Of a stretch of DNA of 64,000 bases, positions 12,592 to 25,024 are shown in pieces. The translations under genes and the position numbers were made by a program. Each line of letters opens with the position of its first letter. Positions within the stretch are counted from its first letter, which is position 1. This DNA comes from Papaver somniferum. Lineage: Eukaryota; Streptophyta; Magnoliopsida; Ranunculales; Papaveraceae. The notes under the pieces were generated by a model. The model was not told the DNA's origin. It did no database searches and was given only the letters and a program-made list of their open reading frames with translations. The DNA lies in contig NC_039367.1 in assembly GCF_003573695.1 (NCBI RefSeq), positions 158,297,085-158,361,084 on the forward strand, read 5' to 3'.

Positions 12592-13941
12592 TCATCTTTG
12601 AAGTTTGTTTGCGTGCCTCATTTGATGCTTGTGTTTGTAAAATCTTGATAGTTCGTGTCCCTTCATCGAACAAAACGAGCACGTAAATCTTGGATAATAT
12701 TCAGGCATCTGTGGTACGACAACAGCTAAACACATAGTAGATCCTGAAACATCACGACCAGAGTTTCCATGGGATGAATCAATTGAATCCTCCAGCTTGA
12801 TTGGGTTTCCTTCTTCTCCGAACCCATTGAGGTTGATATATGTATTGCTACAAGTATCAAAATTGATTTTTTCACCAAGAAGCCCTACACTTGATTTCCT
12901 ATCTTCATTGGAATCATAGGTTTCAGACATTTCATCAAGTGTTACAGCTAGACATTTGTTCCCAGTGTATTTTCTACGATTTGGGCATTCGTTAGCAAAA
13001 TGGACAAAACCCTTACACTTAAAGCACCGAGGCATGTCCTCGTCATCAGCCTCGTCAGCATCCCTGTTTTTAGGAGGTATGCGACCGTGAGGTTTGTCTG
13101 ATGACCTAGGTTTGACTCTTGAAAACCGTTTATTTCTCTTCAGCAGAAGATCCCTAAACTGTCTTGTGATCAAGGCGACCGACTTTTTAAGGTCTTCATC
13201 TGAAAAATCATTCTCAGACTGATCATCCTCAGAGACATGAACACTTTTACCTTTGGAAAGTAATTTAATGCTCTTTTGTGCTTTAAAGGCAACATCCTTA
13301 CCGACTTTGGATGTATGCTCATGATCAAAGATCTTTAGCTTCCCAACAAAGGTGTTCTGAAGAGATTATTGAGGTTATTCCCCTCAACGATGGCATGCTT
13401 CTTAGACTCGTATCTAGATGGCAGCGATCTGAGAATTTTCATCACAATGTCCTTTTCAGGAATAGTCTTACCCAATGCAAAAGATGCATTAAAAATTTCA
13501 GACACTTTGTGATTAAGCTCATCAAATGTTTCTTCATCTGCATAGGAAGGTTCTTCCAATCGGAATTAAGGTTTTGCAGCCTAGCTTCCTTTTCAGTGGA
13601 GTTTCCTTCAAATACGGTTTCTAAGATATCCCAAGCATCTTTATACCTAGTGCAATTAGACACATGGTGTTGAAGACTTGGGGAAATGACATGTATGTTA
13701 GAATTCAACCCTTCAGAATTCTGCTTTGCAGCAAGAATCTCGGCAGCATTGTATTCACCAATATCCTTGGAAACAGTTCTGTTTCCTGCTGCAACAACAG
13801 GCGCATCATAGCCATGACTACATGTACCCATGATTGAAAATCACACGATTGAAGAAAATCTCGCATAGAAATTTTCCACCATAAGTAATTTGAGTCATTG
13901 AATACTAGTGGTACGTTAATAGAGATAGCACTTCTATCCAT
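12592..13941 (-). pseudogene. Copia-type gag with frameshifts (element A1)
   Basis: The product would be the capsid/nucleocapsid polyprotein that packages retrotransposon RNA. The start codon at 13939-13941 lies about 55 bp after the PBS. The N-terminal part holds FNDSNYLWWKISMRDFL, typical of the plant Copia gag N terminus. The middle part (NCTRYKDAWDILETVFEG and KILRSLPSRYES) matches the gag core. The C-terminal part (12592-13173) holds a complete CCHC zinc knuckle (C50, C53, H58, C63 of that frame) and a second, defective one near its end (CSFCSMKGHELSRF, last Cys replaced by Phe). The reading frame shifts at about 13800-13840 and about 13540-13560, so no intact gag is made. The frame ends at 12592 with no protease behind it. 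Confidence 0.75.
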
Positions 13942-13995
13942 AGAGTCAGATCGCTACAAACACGGACTAGTTAGGTCTTAAACGTGTTTGCCTGC

Positions 13996-14007
13996 TCTGA
14001 TACCAAT
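13996..14007 (-). other. primer binding site of A1
   Basis: CTCTGATACCAAT on the plus strand is the reverse complement of a tRNA-iMet primer site. It sits directly beside the LTR edge at 14008. Confidence 0.85.
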
Positions 14008-16412
14008 TGAAAAGGCGGGGGTCTAACAACAACACCCAATATTTCTCTTAGCAATCTATATGGACTAACTCCGAAATACCTTGCTAGAGAATCAAGTACA
14101 CAGTCAGACTCAATCTAGATAAAAAGTATCACAAGGAGTTATTATCTCAATCTCTCGATTTGATCTTTACTCAAGCAAATAAAAATCTGCGAGTCTTTAT
14201 CAAAGAGAGATAACTTGGACGGTACCAAAGACCAATGTCCAAGGATCAATCAACTATAATCAACAACCAAAGGTTGGATTAGAGAAGTTGATGATCTTAA
14301 TGCACAACCTGCATTATTTCAATTATATAAAATATAATGCGGAAAAGAAACATACACCAGAAAATTTGTTAACGAGGAAATCGCAAATGCAGAAAAACCC
14401 CGGGACCTAGTCCAGATTGAATACACACTGTATTAAGCCCCTACCGACACTAGCCTACTTCAAACTAACTTCAGACTGATCTATAGTTGAACCCCAACCA
14501 ATCTCCCACTGATACAAGGTACAGTTGTACTCCTATGCCTCTGATCCCAGCAGGACACTGCGTACTTGATTACCGTAGCTGATCTCACCTACAACTAAAA
14601 GTTGCTGCAACCCAACATCACAGACTTGATAATAAGCGACTTTGTCTCACACAGAAAAGTCTATCAAAAGGATAAATCTGTCTCCCACAGATAAACCCTA
14701 GGTTTTGTTCCGGCTTTAGATATAAAATCAAGGCAACAAGAACCAATTGATTATCCGGTCTTATATTCCCGAAGAATAGCCTGGATTAATCAATCACCTC
14801 TCTACAATCCTTCCTGACTACAAAAGCGGATTGTCGAGGAATCACAAATAGTGAGACGAAGATGTTTGTGACTTCTTTATCTTTCCTATCGGAGAACTCT
14901 CACGATCTCAAGCCAATCAATCGATTGTACTCGTACGATAGAAGATGCAAGATCAGATCACACAACTACGATAAAAGTAGTATAGGTTTGGCTTCACAAT
15001 ACCAATGTATTCTTTAAGTCGTTAACCCGATTTTAGAGAAGAAAATCAAAGGTTAATGGAGATCGACTCTAGCGAGCGCACTAGTGTCACACAGACGTGT
15101 GGGGATTAAGTTTTGATCTAGATAGATGTCTCTATATATAGCCTTTCAAATCAGGGTTTTTCCATAGGTACAAAGCAAACTCTATCCACCGTTAGATGAA
15201 AACCTGATTTAGATTCAAGCCAATATCTCTCAACCGTTAGATCGAAAGACATAGCTTGTCACACACACTTGGGTACACGTTTACTGGGTTTGAGAAAACC
15301 ATGCCCAAACGACTACACATATGTTGGTTCAACATGATAACCCAAAAGGTCAACCATATGATCATCTCATATTAATCATGTTCTTCTTCACCATAACTAG
15401 TTCAATTGACTAAAATGAACTAGTTAAGAGTTGTTCAATTACTATGAGAGCTTATGTAACTACACATGACACAATTGAAACAAAGATGATTCGATTCAAT
15501 TAGAATCAACTAATGAACATTATAGCCACGGTTTGCATAAATCATTCCTTAATAATTAATGTTTCATGTTCAGAGCATATCTTTAGATCTTAACCTCTTA
15601 AGCTCACAAACAAGTACGCGGACTTAAGTTAATCGGTTGAGTTTTCCAAACTCAGCAGGAATTCTCTGGTTGAGAACTTCCGCCAGTTCGCGGACTTATC
15701 ACACAAACGAGTTTTGGAAATCCTAGCAGAAATTCTCGGTCGAGAAGTTCCGTCAGTTCACGGACTGAGTCTGCGGACTGGGTTCGCAGACTTGGAAAGC
15801 CAATTCCAGAATCCTACCGATTTATCTTGATCAACAAAGTTCGAAAAATTCGGTTCAAGGTATACATGGTTATATAATCTAAACTCTCATTCCAATCATT
15901 GAAACATTCTCAGAGGGTGATATTCATTCGTGAAGAACAACAAACCTTTCTCGTCAGAGTAATTTCCAAAGTGATTGAAACTTTCATGAATTTCGTCACT
16001 AGGTTAAGATAAACCTGATCAAAGCGAAACGCTTTACCAACACATGATTTCGAGTAAAAGATAAGCAATGAATATTCAACTCGAAATATCAAGTGTATAT
16101 GATCTAGTCTATATAGCATACGACTTTTGTCTCATAAGAAGTAGGAGAAGAATAGATAGACTTTCGACTGATAGATAAGTTCAAGTCTTCACATACCTTT
16201 TTGTTAATGAAGTTCCACTGTTCCTTGGTGTAGATCTTTGTCGTTTTCGTTGAATCACCATGAAGTCCTTGAGCTCAACTACACTTTTCCTATCCTATTC
16301 CGAGACTTAGCTAATAGGCTAGAAATCAAGACTTTATAGTTTTGATCACTAACAATGACAAACATGCTTGATATAGTAACGCATGTGAGGTTGACCTAGC
16401 TATGCTCTAATA
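14008..16412 (-). mobile_element. 5' LTR of A1
   Basis: The LTR is 2,405 bp, exactly the length of the family-A LTR at 21065-23469. In the sense direction it starts at 16412 and ends at 14008. GCGGACT motifs lie at about 15620-15790, some 620-790 bp from its start. The last bases read CTCTAATA rather than CTCTAACA, a single change at the terminus. Confidence 0.85.
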
Positions 16413-16417
16413 AGATC

Positions 16418-17810
16418 ACACAACTACAAGAAAGTAGTATCGGTCTGGCTTCACAATCCCAATGAGGTCTTCAAGTCGTTAACCTACAGGGTCTATAGAA
16501 GAAACCTAAGGTTAAAGGAGAATCGACTCTAGATAATACAACTAGTATCACACAGCAGGTGTGGGGATTAGGTTTCCCAGTTGCTAGAGTTCTCCCTTAT
16601 ATAGTCTTTCAAATCAGCGTTTACAATCAATGTTAGCTTAGTAAAAAAGCATTCAATATTCACCGTCAGATGAAAACCTGATTAGATTCAATCTCTTTCA
16701 ACCGTTGGATCGAAAACTTAGCTTGTTACACACAAATGAAATGCACGATTTTAGGTTTGTGTAACTGTACCCAAACATGTTGTTGGTTCAACAATATTTA
16801 ACCAAATGGTTAACCATATGAGCACTTTCATATCAACCATATTCTTCTTCACCATAACTAGTTCAAATGACTCAAATGAACTAGTTAGATAGTTGTTCAA
16901 TTGTATAAATCTTATAGAAGTATACAAGACACAATTGAAGCAAAAACGATTTCATTCACTTGAATAGATTCATGAACTTTATAGCCACAGTTTGCAAATT
17001 GCATTCCTTAGTTAATATAAATATAAGTTCATAAATAATCGTCTTTAGATATAACCAACTCAAGTACGCGGACTTAAGTTCCTGGAAGGAGTTCACAAAC
17101 TCCAGCATATTTTCTCAGGATGTGAACCTCCGTCGGTATGCGGACTGGGTTCGCGGACTGAGTTCACAACTATTGTTCCGATTTTCCTAATCAATAAAGT
17201 ATGCATACTTTGGTTCAAGGAATAAGGACTTATACATATATGTATTTCCACACAATGCTTATATCCAACAATGGTTATATAATTTAAACTCTCATTTCAA
17301 TCATTGAAACATTCTTAGAGGAGGTTATATAGTTGTTATTCACAAACCATTTTTTGTCAAAGCCATTTTCAAAGTGATTGAAATATAACATGACTTTCGT
17401 CACTAGGTAAAGATGAACTTGGCCAAAGAGAAAGATTACCAACACATATTTCGATAAATAGATAAGCGAGATAAACTCGGCTCGAAATAGCAAATGTATA
17501 TAATCAAAGTCTATATAGCAAAATGACTTTTGTCTCAATATAAGAGATATGGTAGATAGTATTTTGAGTAATAGATAAGTTCAAGTCTCCACATACCTTT
17601 TAGTCGATGAAGTTCCACCAGTTCCTTGAGTAGTTCTTCGTCTTGTATGATGATTGCCACGGAGTTCTTGATATCCACTACACTTTATATCCTAGTCCGA
17701 GACTTAGTTATGGTAGACTAGAAATCAAGACATATAGTTTTGATCACTAACATTGAGAAACATGCTTGAGATAGCAACGAATGCGAGTTCGACCGAGCAG
17801 TGCTCTAACA
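16418..17810 (-). mobile_element. LTR of element C, outer part
   Basis: This continues 5393-6353 beyond the A1 insertion and ends CTCTAACA at 17810. TGCGGACTGGG-type motifs lie at about 17060-17170, again about 640-750 bp from the LTR start. It abuts the gag-like internal region of another element at 17811. Confidence 0.7.
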
Positions 17811-19067
17811 ATTATAATAATTCTTTTGCCTAAACTTAGGACAATACTGATCTGAGTTCCTTTGGGGAGAAATCATAGTCAATTCGTTTGATACAAAAGA
17901 AAGTGCATCTTGCATCTTACGAACTTTGCATCCCCATTATTACCACAATAATAACAATGCTTAGTATAAATATACGAAGTAAGAGTTTCAGTGTTACGTT
18001 TTTGTGGATCCTCTTGCATTGGAGCTCGATGAGTTTCTTCTTCTTCTTCTTCTTCTTCTTCTTCTTCTTCTTCTTGTTGTTCTTCTTCTTATTATTATTC
18101 TTATCCTTGTTATTGCTTTTTGAATTTAGCAGAAGTGGTTTCTTTGATTGGTGCTGGTTGAACACAATTCTTAGGCTTGGCTGGATTTACTTCTTCACAA
18201 GAAATAATATCATTTTTGACAACAGTGGAAGCCTATGGTTGAGAAGAATTAGTAGCTTTAACAAATTTTACCTCTTTGTTAATATTTGAAGCATTTATTC
18301 CCTTAAAGTCCAATCCTCGTGTATCACTATGATTTCTACTTGCTTCTAACATTGAGGTTAAATTCTTTGAGCTAAAATTGAACTTTTTAAGGTCCAAAAT
18401 TTCTTCTTGAAATGTCTTTATTTGATCAAGAGCACCATCTAGATCAGCCTTAAGATGTTTTTCTCGTGATAGATATCCACCTTGTTTCTCTTCAAAACTC
18501 TTTGGTTGAGAATTAACCCTTTCTTCAGATTCAACAAGTTTCTTTACAAAAAGAGATCTCTTCGGAGATATTTACATTCTAATTTCTTAGAATTTAGCTC
18601 GTCAGTACGATCTTTAAGAAGAGAATCACTGTTTTGTTAACCAATATAATATCCTTGAAAAAACTTCTTCAATTTCTTGTTTTCACGACAAATAGGAGTC
18701 ATAAGACCAACGAAATCTGAAGAACTCATATTTTTATTTTTCAAAGGATTTAGTAGTTTAGAGTATTCAGAGATATCCTCTTCTACTTCTCGTTCAAAAT
18801 CGGAGTCATCATCATGGGAAATTTCATCCATCCTTTATTCTAGATAAATTTTCCAGTTGTCATCGGTTTCTAAGTCATTAACAAGATTAACTTGTCTCGT
18901 AGAATTTCTACAGATAATTTCTTCAGATATTGAATTGTATATGCCATCATCAAGTGTTAATTCAAAACTCTTGATGTCTTGCTTTACGTGAACTGAATCA
19001 TTCATTAGATTCAATTCTTATAGGTTGGATCGCACCAAACACTGATTGTTAGATCTTTTCGTGTTTG
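17811..19067 (-). pseudogene. gag remnant of a family-B Copia element
   Basis: Two minus-strand pieces support a gag origin. At 18637-18831 an acidic stretch (DDDSDFEREVEEDISEYSKL) resembles the acidic linker before the zinc knuckle in SIRE-like Copia gags. At about 17893-17955 another frame reads CYYCGNNGDAKFVRCK, a CCHC knuckle whose His is replaced by Asp. A GAA/TTC microsatellite (18033-18100) expands a poly-lysine run between them. Stops and frame changes break the gene. It lies before the primer site of the LTR at 19085, as expected for gag. Confidence 0.55.
18033..18100. repeat. (TTC)n microsatellite
   Basis: An almost perfect run of TTC triplets on the plus strand lies inside the gag remnant and encodes lysines in one minus frame. 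Confidence 0.85.
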
Positions 19068-19084
19068 ACTGCTTTAATACCAAT
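19068..19084 (-). other. primer binding site of family-B element
   Basis: TTTAATACCAAT on the plus strand is a slightly mutated reverse complement of the tRNA-iMet primer site (GG-TATTA instead of GG-TATCA). It lies directly at the LTR edge. Confidence 0.65.
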
Positions 19085-19765
19085 TAGAAAGACAAGGGTA
19101 CCCAAATATACCTCAATCTAAAAAATTTCCACCTATAAGTCCTTTCTCCGAAAGTGATTGTCTATTTAATGAGTAGAGACAATACAACAAATCGGTTCAC
19201 ACTTCATGTGATCCTTTATGGATACGAGATCGAGACAATACGACATCAAGATAACTTGTGTGATTGACTATGCATACAAGATCGAGACAATGCAACAACA
19301 AAGTATGTTTACTTGATAAATGGTTCGGGCTTAACCAAACACAAATAGGATTACTATCAATTAACGTTTGTGTAATTTACTTTAAATTATGAAAACAACA
19401 ATTATAATTGCAGAAAATAAAAGTAAATGACAAAAAAAAGATTTTGTTAACGAGGAAACCGCAAATGCAGAAAAACCCCGGGACCTTGTCCAGGATTGGA
19501 TACTCTCAGGATTAAGCCGCTATACAAAATTAAACCAACTTCGTATAGTTGATACCAAGCAACTAAACCTATAGTTCACCTAGTTTCGTCTGTATTCCCA
19601 CGCCTCCGACCTGTAATAAGTCATGTACTTGGAACAATTCCTTTGGTTCGTATTCCAAACAGTAAAGGAACAACAAATATGTTTGGTATCAACTCTTTTC
19701 AACAATGATGTGAGTTCGACAAAAGGATCTTCCGTTTATCTCAATAAACTCCTTAGTCAGGTTCT
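19085..19765 (-). mobile_element. family-B LTR, internal-side fragment
   Basis: Matches 20849-21064 plus 26349-26760 in the same orientation: CCGAAAGTGATTGTCTAT, the GCAAATGCAGAAAAACCCC segment, and the CCCACGCCTCCGACC segment. It ends at about 19765, where sequence of the opposite orientation begins. Confidence 0.7.
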
Positions 19766-20848
19766 TCCTTATGTATGGGTATAAGGTGAGGATTTCATCC
19801 TATGAAACAATGTTTTACATGTGTTTTAAGGAAGTAAGTTCATAAACTTGTTTATGGATCGAAAAGGAAATCGCCAGGCATTATTGGATTGTTATTCATT
19901 GCATATCTTGTGAACATCCATTATGTGTGATTTAGTATAACCACTCGCGACTTGTTTGTGTTATTAGTAGAACTATTCACAAAGGCGTGACTTATGTATT
20001 CGTATGACTTTTATAAGTGAAACCGATCTTAAGTAATCATCTGAGATGGTATGATCGGTTTTGTGACTTTATGTCTGACCAAATATGGGAAAGGGGAACC
20101 GATCCTAGTATGAGGTGCAGTACATCACAAAGGAGAACCGATCCTTTTATGAGGTGCAGAAAGGTTTATAACAGAAAGGGGAACCGATCATATGAACATG
20201 TGCAACACGTTTTTAGGCAAAGGGGAACCGATCCTATGGACATGTGCAACACATATAAGTTATATACCATATATATGTAGGGAAATGATCCTAGTACCTA
20301 CTCAACACATATAAGTACTCACATGGAAGGTAGAACCGAAACTTGTTTCGGTATAACCCATAAACCCATGATTGTGATTGAATGTTATTTAATCAATCGC
20401 ATAGTTCTTGAAAGTCGGATGAACCAGTTCTAAACTTGTATGGAAGTGTGGAAAATCGGTTTCAAGGTTGTAAGTGTGAAAGAGAACTTACAAATTAAGG
20501 ATGTCGACATACATTGAACACGTGTTATGAATGTTTATTATTTAATTTTTCAAAGTTATTCCTTAATATCTAAGGGAAAAAAATACCAGGAAAGAAACAT
20601 AAATAAGTTAAGAATCTTTTAATTAATGTATTTAACTTCATTTTGTAGGGAAATAAGAATTAGTAATGTGCATTTACTAATTAGAGATTTTCCGAGAGAT
20701 TTCGATCATTATTTTGGGACATAGCATTTCCAGGAATTATGAAAACCGAATTTGTACTTTAATGAATAATTGAGAATATTTTCGGTTTTGGAAATTCCTT
20801 GGTGTCCAAACTTCCTTGTCTATAAATACTTGAAGTTTGCCTTTCTAG
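19766..20848 (+). mobile_element. family-B LTR, middle segment in inverted orientation
   Basis: This is the reverse complement of about 27410-28520. It carries the GGGGAACCGATCC motif array at 20090-20300, and the mirror-image array GGATCGGTTCCCC lies at 28055-28240. It ends at the GCAAA shared with the next fragment. Confidence 0.7.
20090..20300 (+). repeat. GGAACCGATCC minisatellite in the family-B LTR
   Basis: Four to five degenerate units of about 45-60 bp are built on GGGGAACCGATCCTATG and ATGTGCAACAC. The reverse-complement array at 28055-28240 is the same part of another LTR copy. Confidence 0.75.
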
Positions 20849-21064
20849 CAAATATACCTCAAGCTAAAACTTTTCCTACCTATAAGTCATTTCTCCGAAA
20901 GTGATTGTCTATGGACTGAGTCGAGACAATACAACTAATCGGTTCAAAATTCGTTTGATCGTCTATGGATACTAGATCGAGACAATACAACAACGAAGTA
21001 TGTTTACTTGATACAAAGGTTCAGACTTAACCAAACACAATAGGATTGCTTAACAAGTAAATAG

Positions 21065-23469
21065 TAAAAAAGCGAGGGTCTAACAACACCACCCAATATT
21101 TCGCTTAGCTATCTGTATGGACAAAGTCCCATATACTTTTTATGAGAATCAACTAGAAAGTCAGACTTAATCAATAAAAAAATATATCAAATAGTTTATA
21201 TCTCAATCTCTCGATTTGATTTCCGCTCAAGCTAAAATCATTAGCGAGTCTTTATAAAATAGAGATAACTTGGACGGTACCAAAGACCAATGTCCAAGGA
21301 TCAATTAACTAAAATCAAAAACCAAAAGTTGGATTAGAGAAGTTGATGATCACGAACACACAATCTGTATTATTTCTATTATATAAAATACAATGCGGAA
21401 AAGAAATAACACAGACACCAGAAATTTTGTTAACGAGGAAACCGCAAATGCAGAAAACCCCCGGGCCCTAGTCCAGATTGAATACACACTGTATTAAGCC
21501 GCTACAGACACTAGAATACCCCAAGCTAACTCAGACTTATCTATAGTTGAAACCATACCAATGTCCCACTGATACAAGGTACAGTTATACTCCTACGCCT
21601 CTGATCCCAGCAGGATACTGCGCACTTGATTCTTTAGATGATCTCACCCAAAACTAAGAGTTGCTGCAACCCAAAATCACAGACTTGATAATAAACGAAT
21701 CTGTCTCACACAGAAAAGTCTATCGAAAGGATAAATCTGTCTCCTACAGATAAACCCTAGGTTTTGTTCCGTCTTTAGATATAAAATCAAGGTTACACGA
21801 ACCAATTGAAAATCCGGACTTATATTCCCGAAGAACAACCTAGATTAATCAATCACCTCTCTACAATCTTTCCTGACTACACAAGCGAATTGTCGAGGAA
21901 TCACAAATAGTGAGACGAAGATGTTTGTGACTTCTTTATCTTTCCTATCGAAGAACTCTCACGATCTCAAGCCAATCAATCGATTGTACTCGTACGATAG
22001 AAGATGCAAGATCATATCACACAAGTACGATAAAAGTAATATCTGTCTGGCTTCACAATCCCAATGAAGTCTTTAAGTCGTTAACTCGAGTTTTAGAAGA
22101 AACTCAAGAGTTAATGGAGATCGACTCTAGCGAGCGCACTGGTAGAACACAAATGTGTGGGGATTAGGTTTGCTCAATGCTATATGTCTCCTATATATAG
22201 CCTCTCAATTCGGGGTTTTTCCTAAGGTACAAACAAAACTCTATCCAACGTTGAATGAAAACCTGATTTAGATTCAAGCCAATATCTCTCAACCGTTAGA
22301 TCGAAAGACATAGCTTGTCACACACACTTGGGTACACGTTTACTGGGTTTGAGAAAACCATGCTCAAATGAGTACACGTATGTTGGTTCAACATGATAAC
22401 CCAAAAGGTCAACCATATGAGTATCTCATATTAATCATGTTCTTCTTCACCATAACTAGTTCAAATGACTCAAATGAACTAGTTAAGAGTTGTTCAATTT
22501 CTATGAGATCTTATGTAACTACACAAGACACAATTGAAAGAAAGATGATTCGATTCGATTAGAATCGGCTCAGGAACATTATAGCCACAGTTTGCATAAA
22601 GTATTCTTTCTTAATTAATGTTTCATGTTCAGAGCAAATCTTTAGATCATAACCTCTTAAGATCACAAACAAGTTCGCGGACTTAAGTTAATCGGTTGAG
22701 TTTTCCAAACTCAACAGAAATTCTTGGGTCGAGAACTTCCGCCAGTTCGCGGACTTAGCACACAAACGAGTTTTGAAAATCCCAACTGAAATTTTCGGTC
22801 GAGAACTTCCTTCAGTTCGCAGACTGAGTTTGCGGACTGGGTTCGCGGAATTGGCAATCCAATTCCACAATCCTACCGATTTGTCTTGATCAAAAAAGTT
22901 CGAGAACTTCGGTTCAATGAATACATGGTTATATAATCTAAACTCTCATTTCAAACATTGAAACATTCTCAGGAGGCGATATTCAGTCGTGAAGAAAAAC
23001 ATACCTTTCTCGTCAGAGCAATTCCCAAAGTGATTGAAACTTTCAGGACTTTCGTCACTAGGTGAAGATAAACCTGATCAAAGCGAAACACTTTACCAAC
23101 ACATGATTTCAAGTAAAAGATAAGCAATGAATACTCATCTGGAAATACCAAGTGTATATGATCTATCTATATAGCATATGACTTTTGTCTCATAAGAAGT
23201 AGGAGAAGAATAGATAGACTTTCGAGTGATAGATAAGTTCAAGTTTTCACATACCTTTTTGTTGATGAAGTTCCACGGTTCCTTGGTGTAGATCTTCGTC
23301 GTTGTCGTTGAATCACCATGAAGTCATTGAGCTCAACTACACTTTTCCTATCCTAGTCCGAGACTTAGCTAATAAGATAGAAATCAAGACTTTATAGTTT
23401 TGATTACTAGCATTGACAAACATGCTTGATATAGCAACGCATGCGAGGTTGACCGAGCTATGCTCTAAC
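21065..23469 (-). mobile_element. 3' LTR of A2
   Basis: Aligned in full with the A1 5' LTR. The GCGGACT motif array lies at about 22670-22850. The polypurine tract follows at 23470 (AATCTCCCCC on the plus strand). Confidence 0.85.
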
Positions 23470-25020
23470 AATCTCCCCCTTTTTTAATTTTAGTGACAAA
23501 ACTATTAAAACATATGGAATACAAAAAAGATAAACTTTAGTGGATCCTATTCCATAGTCTAATCTTCAACGTTCCCTGAAATCTTCGTCCTTCCAAGTAC
23601 TCCAATGATCCAAAAGGTTGTAAGTTTAGTATCACCGTTGTTGAAAATCCGTAGCTATATCAGTGAGAGAAATCGATATTCTCGATCATTATTATACAGT
23701 GTCATAGTACTATTATGTAACATCAAAGTCCAATTGCATCACGACTTTAACAATAATACTATGGTGATATGTATTACTCCCCCTTAGTCAATACTCCATC
23801 TCGATCATGGAAACCACTCCCCCTTACACAATGATCCGAAAACCATATGTATTTGTAGTGTGACCTACAATATTTCTCCCTCTTTTTTTCAATAAAACTG
23901 GCAAAGGTACAAGAACGGGTTCATAATGAAATTTACACAAGAGACATTTCATGACCAAAAGAAAGACAACATATCATCTTAGTTTAGATGCAATCTTATA
24001 GCAGAAGCTAACAACATTCATCAAGGAGTTTTAAGACGCAAGATAACCCCTATAAAATTCCACAACCGTACTCCCTGCAAGATATTACCATTAAGCACAA
24101 GTTCAAAAGAAATCTCCCCCATTTGATGTCATTCCCAAAGGAACAACAAGAGCGACCTTAATTTCGAAAGAAAAGAAGGATTTTTATTTGGACACCAAAA
24201 ACCATGTGAATGATTTTTTTATATACAAAACTCAACCAAAATACACACAAGTAAACCCATGAGTATTCTAATTGGAAAACGCAATTAAATCAAAACCACA
24301 AAAGTGATCAATTTAATTGAAAGTGCTCAACATAAGTAAACTCACGGATCAACAGGCTACGACTAAGTTAATCATATGGAGGTGACTAACTTAACCGTTC
24401 AAGTACTCAACAAAATGAAAACCTTACGGAATACGTGACTACATTAACTAACAGAACATGATAGTGTAACCGTTCATATACTCAACAAAAGACTTTGTGG
24501 AATATATGAAAACTCAATTAGATTAATTACAAGAGAACCTATAATTAATCTAATCGGAAAAAAACGAATAACCAAACTAATCACCGAGGTAATCAATTTA
24601 ATTATTTTGGGCTCAACATAAGAGATTATGGAACCCCGACTAAGATTATCATAAGACATGACAACCTTAACCGTACATGTACTCAACATAAGAAGGAAAA
24701 ATTATGAAGTACAAAACTAAATAACCAAACTAGTTGATTAATTTAGTTCCTAATGCTCCACATATAGCATCTTACGGAACAACAAACAAAGCCAAGGTTA
24801 ATCGAATTAGTTGTAAGGTGCTCAACATAAGACACACAATGGAGCCTTCACAATAAAACATAATAAAATGGATCAATGAAGATCAATACCGTGGTTAACA
24901 TACAAGTATCTATTCTATCTTTGCATCATTTTATGCATAACAACATAGTAGACTTTATCCTTGTCACACAAAATATTTAATCCTATTTTCCATCAATTAC
25001 ATGATTGCATAGGCGTAACT
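23470..25020 (-). mobile_element. internal region of A2 with degenerate repeats
   Basis: Follows A1 10081-11620 closely: PPT, CCACTCCCCCTTACACAATG, then repeats of CTCAACATAAG...TTATGG (24260-24860). No coding frame with a known domain. Confidence 0.7.
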
Positions 25021-25024
25021 ATTG

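Larger units (their letters stand above)
6354..16412 (-). mobile_element. complete nested Copia-type LTR element A1 (gag only)
   Basis: This 10,059-bp element is flanked by the 5-bp target duplication AGATC (6349-6353, 16413-16417). On the minus strand the order is 5' LTR (14008-16412), PBS (13996-14007), frameshifted gag (12592-13941), a long non-coding stretch, polypurine tract (10081-10096) and 3' LTR (6354-10080). No protease, integrase or RT can be recognised, so it would depend on a partner element. It lies inside the LTR of element C. Confidence 0.85.

Noticed and set aside
13311..13673. 120-codon plus-strand frame opposite gag
   Set aside because: Shadow of the gag remnant on the other strand; the minus strand has recognisable gag motifs.
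498..17815. One target duplication enclosing elements P and C together
   Set aside because: The flanks (AAAAT before 503 and ATTAT after 17810) do not match, so they were not inserted as a single unit.
17888..18289. Plus-strand frame with a long Phe/Leu run
   Set aside because: Produced by the TTC microsatellite inside a gag remnant; not a membrane protein.
20017..20280. 87-codon frame made of repeated GTDP/MRC segments
   Set aside because: Translation of the GGAACCGATCC minisatellite in a non-coding LTR; the reverse copy (28118-28330) gives another repetitive frame.
22368..22562. Recurring 60-64 codon frames in family-A LTRs (also 8999, 25257)
   Set aside because: They recur because the LTR recurs; they vary in start and length and match no protein family.
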